A DNA stretch of 64,000 bases, from the NCBI GenBank assembly GCA_029202485.1, contig CP119313.1, positions 2,542,001 to 2,606,000 of the forward strand, in the 5' to 3' direction. The position numbers and the translations under genes were made by a program. Below the pieces are notes generated by a model. It was not told the DNA's origin. It ran no database searches and saw nothing but the letters and a program-made list of their open reading frames with translations. This document shows positions 63,768 to 64,000 of the stretch, one piece after another; position 1 is the first letter of the stretch; the number at the start of each line of letters is the position of its first letter. This DNA is from Candidatus Pedobacter colombiensis. Lineage in GTDB: Bacteria; Bacteroidota; Bacteroidia; Sphingobacteriales; Sphingobacteriaceae.

Positions 63768-64000
63768 TTGAAGCTGCTATATTTAGAATTTTAGTAAATA
63801 GTGACGTGCTACCATGTCCGTGTGGTGCTACATTTGATTTCAGCAAATGCAAAAGTTGTATTTTCTGTTTTTCAGGTGAGTAGCCACTGGCTTCCAGCCA
63901 TCGAAACATTGGCATTTCAAAAGGCATCATAATCTGATCGTTCTGAATAAATAATGGAAGATGCTTGTTTCCAATTTCATAGCAAATGGTGCCCATTTCT
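63760..64000 (-). CDS. ureE: Urease nickel-binding chaperone UreE (5' part beyond right edge)
   Basis: The visible C-terminal 80 residues (EMGTICYEIGNKHLPLFIQN, then FRWLEASGYSPEKQKIQLLH) match UreE, with the GNKH metal-binding His and a short His-containing tail (APHGHG). The frame runs off the right edge, so the N-terminus and presumably ureABC lie further right. It delivers nickel to UreG. Confidence 0.9.
   Translation of the reverse strand, partial: EMGTICYEIGNKHLPLFIQNDQIMMPFEMPMFRWLEASGYSPEKQKIQLLHLLKSNVAPHGHGSTSLFTKILNIAASND

Overview
The window comes from a Bacteroidota chromosome, most likely family Sphingobacteriaceae (Pedobacter-like). Two SusC/SusD outer-membrane pairs, an ECF sigma/FecR pair, DUF6266 and DUF6520 proteins, a MauE-like protein, and the AT-rich, short-spaced gene layout all point that way. 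The assignment comes from gene content only; no rRNA gene is present.

Layout. 1-6.7 kb: SusD (cut by the left edge), a SusC with an STN signalling domain, FecR anti-sigma, and a divergent ECF sigma, together a complete trans-envelope signalling and uptake locus. 6.7-11.5 kb: an uncharacterised cluster of two DUF6266 proteins, two unknown proteins, a holin-like membrane protein overlapping a secreted amidase-like protein, and a small HTH protein, with nested palindromes upstream. 11.5-14.8 kb: a MocR-type regulator that has lost its PLP lysine, a degenerate Crp-like protein, MauE-like and DUF6520 proteins. 14.8-21.4 kb: a second SusD/SusC pair led by a TlpA-like thioredoxin and an unknown protein, with a long structured leader.

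21.7-44.2 kb is an accessory and defence island. It holds a PLD-fold cassette (22.5-26.9 kb), mobile-element debris (half a tRNA-Arg, a frameshifted integrase start, a truncated radC), a complete His-Xaa-Ser radical-SAM peptide-maturation system (hxsA, D, B, C), KilA-N, an SRA-HNH nuclease, HNH + HIT + single-HKD PLD proteins, a deleted IS110, and a four-gene operon with a bacterial gasdermin, a subtilisin protease, an alpha/beta hydrolase and a LysM-NlpC/P60 protein. A SIR2-domain protein is divergent from that operon. The gasdermin operon is the strongest candidate for an exciting system: its pore-former, likely activating protease and two extra hydrolases fit an abortive-infection module whose accessory genes are not part of any system I know well.

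44.6-53.4 kb: RtcB RNA ligase, an ORF6N fragment, CDF metal efflux, ChrA, DoxX, a damaged hipBA module with three evenly spaced operators, and a gamma-glutamyltransferase-family enzyme. 53.4-55.5 kb is a pseudogene graveyard (HTH, phage/plasmid Rep, Mrr nuclease, AlbA/RecG-like and GH130 fragments). 55.6-64 kb: AraC regulator, a triple-domain RidA fusion, a TonB-dependent receptor, a urea transporter, a UreH-like permease and urease accessory genes ureD, G, F, E (ureE cut by the right edge). These last genes would supply urea and nickel and mature a urease whose structural genes should lie beyond the window.
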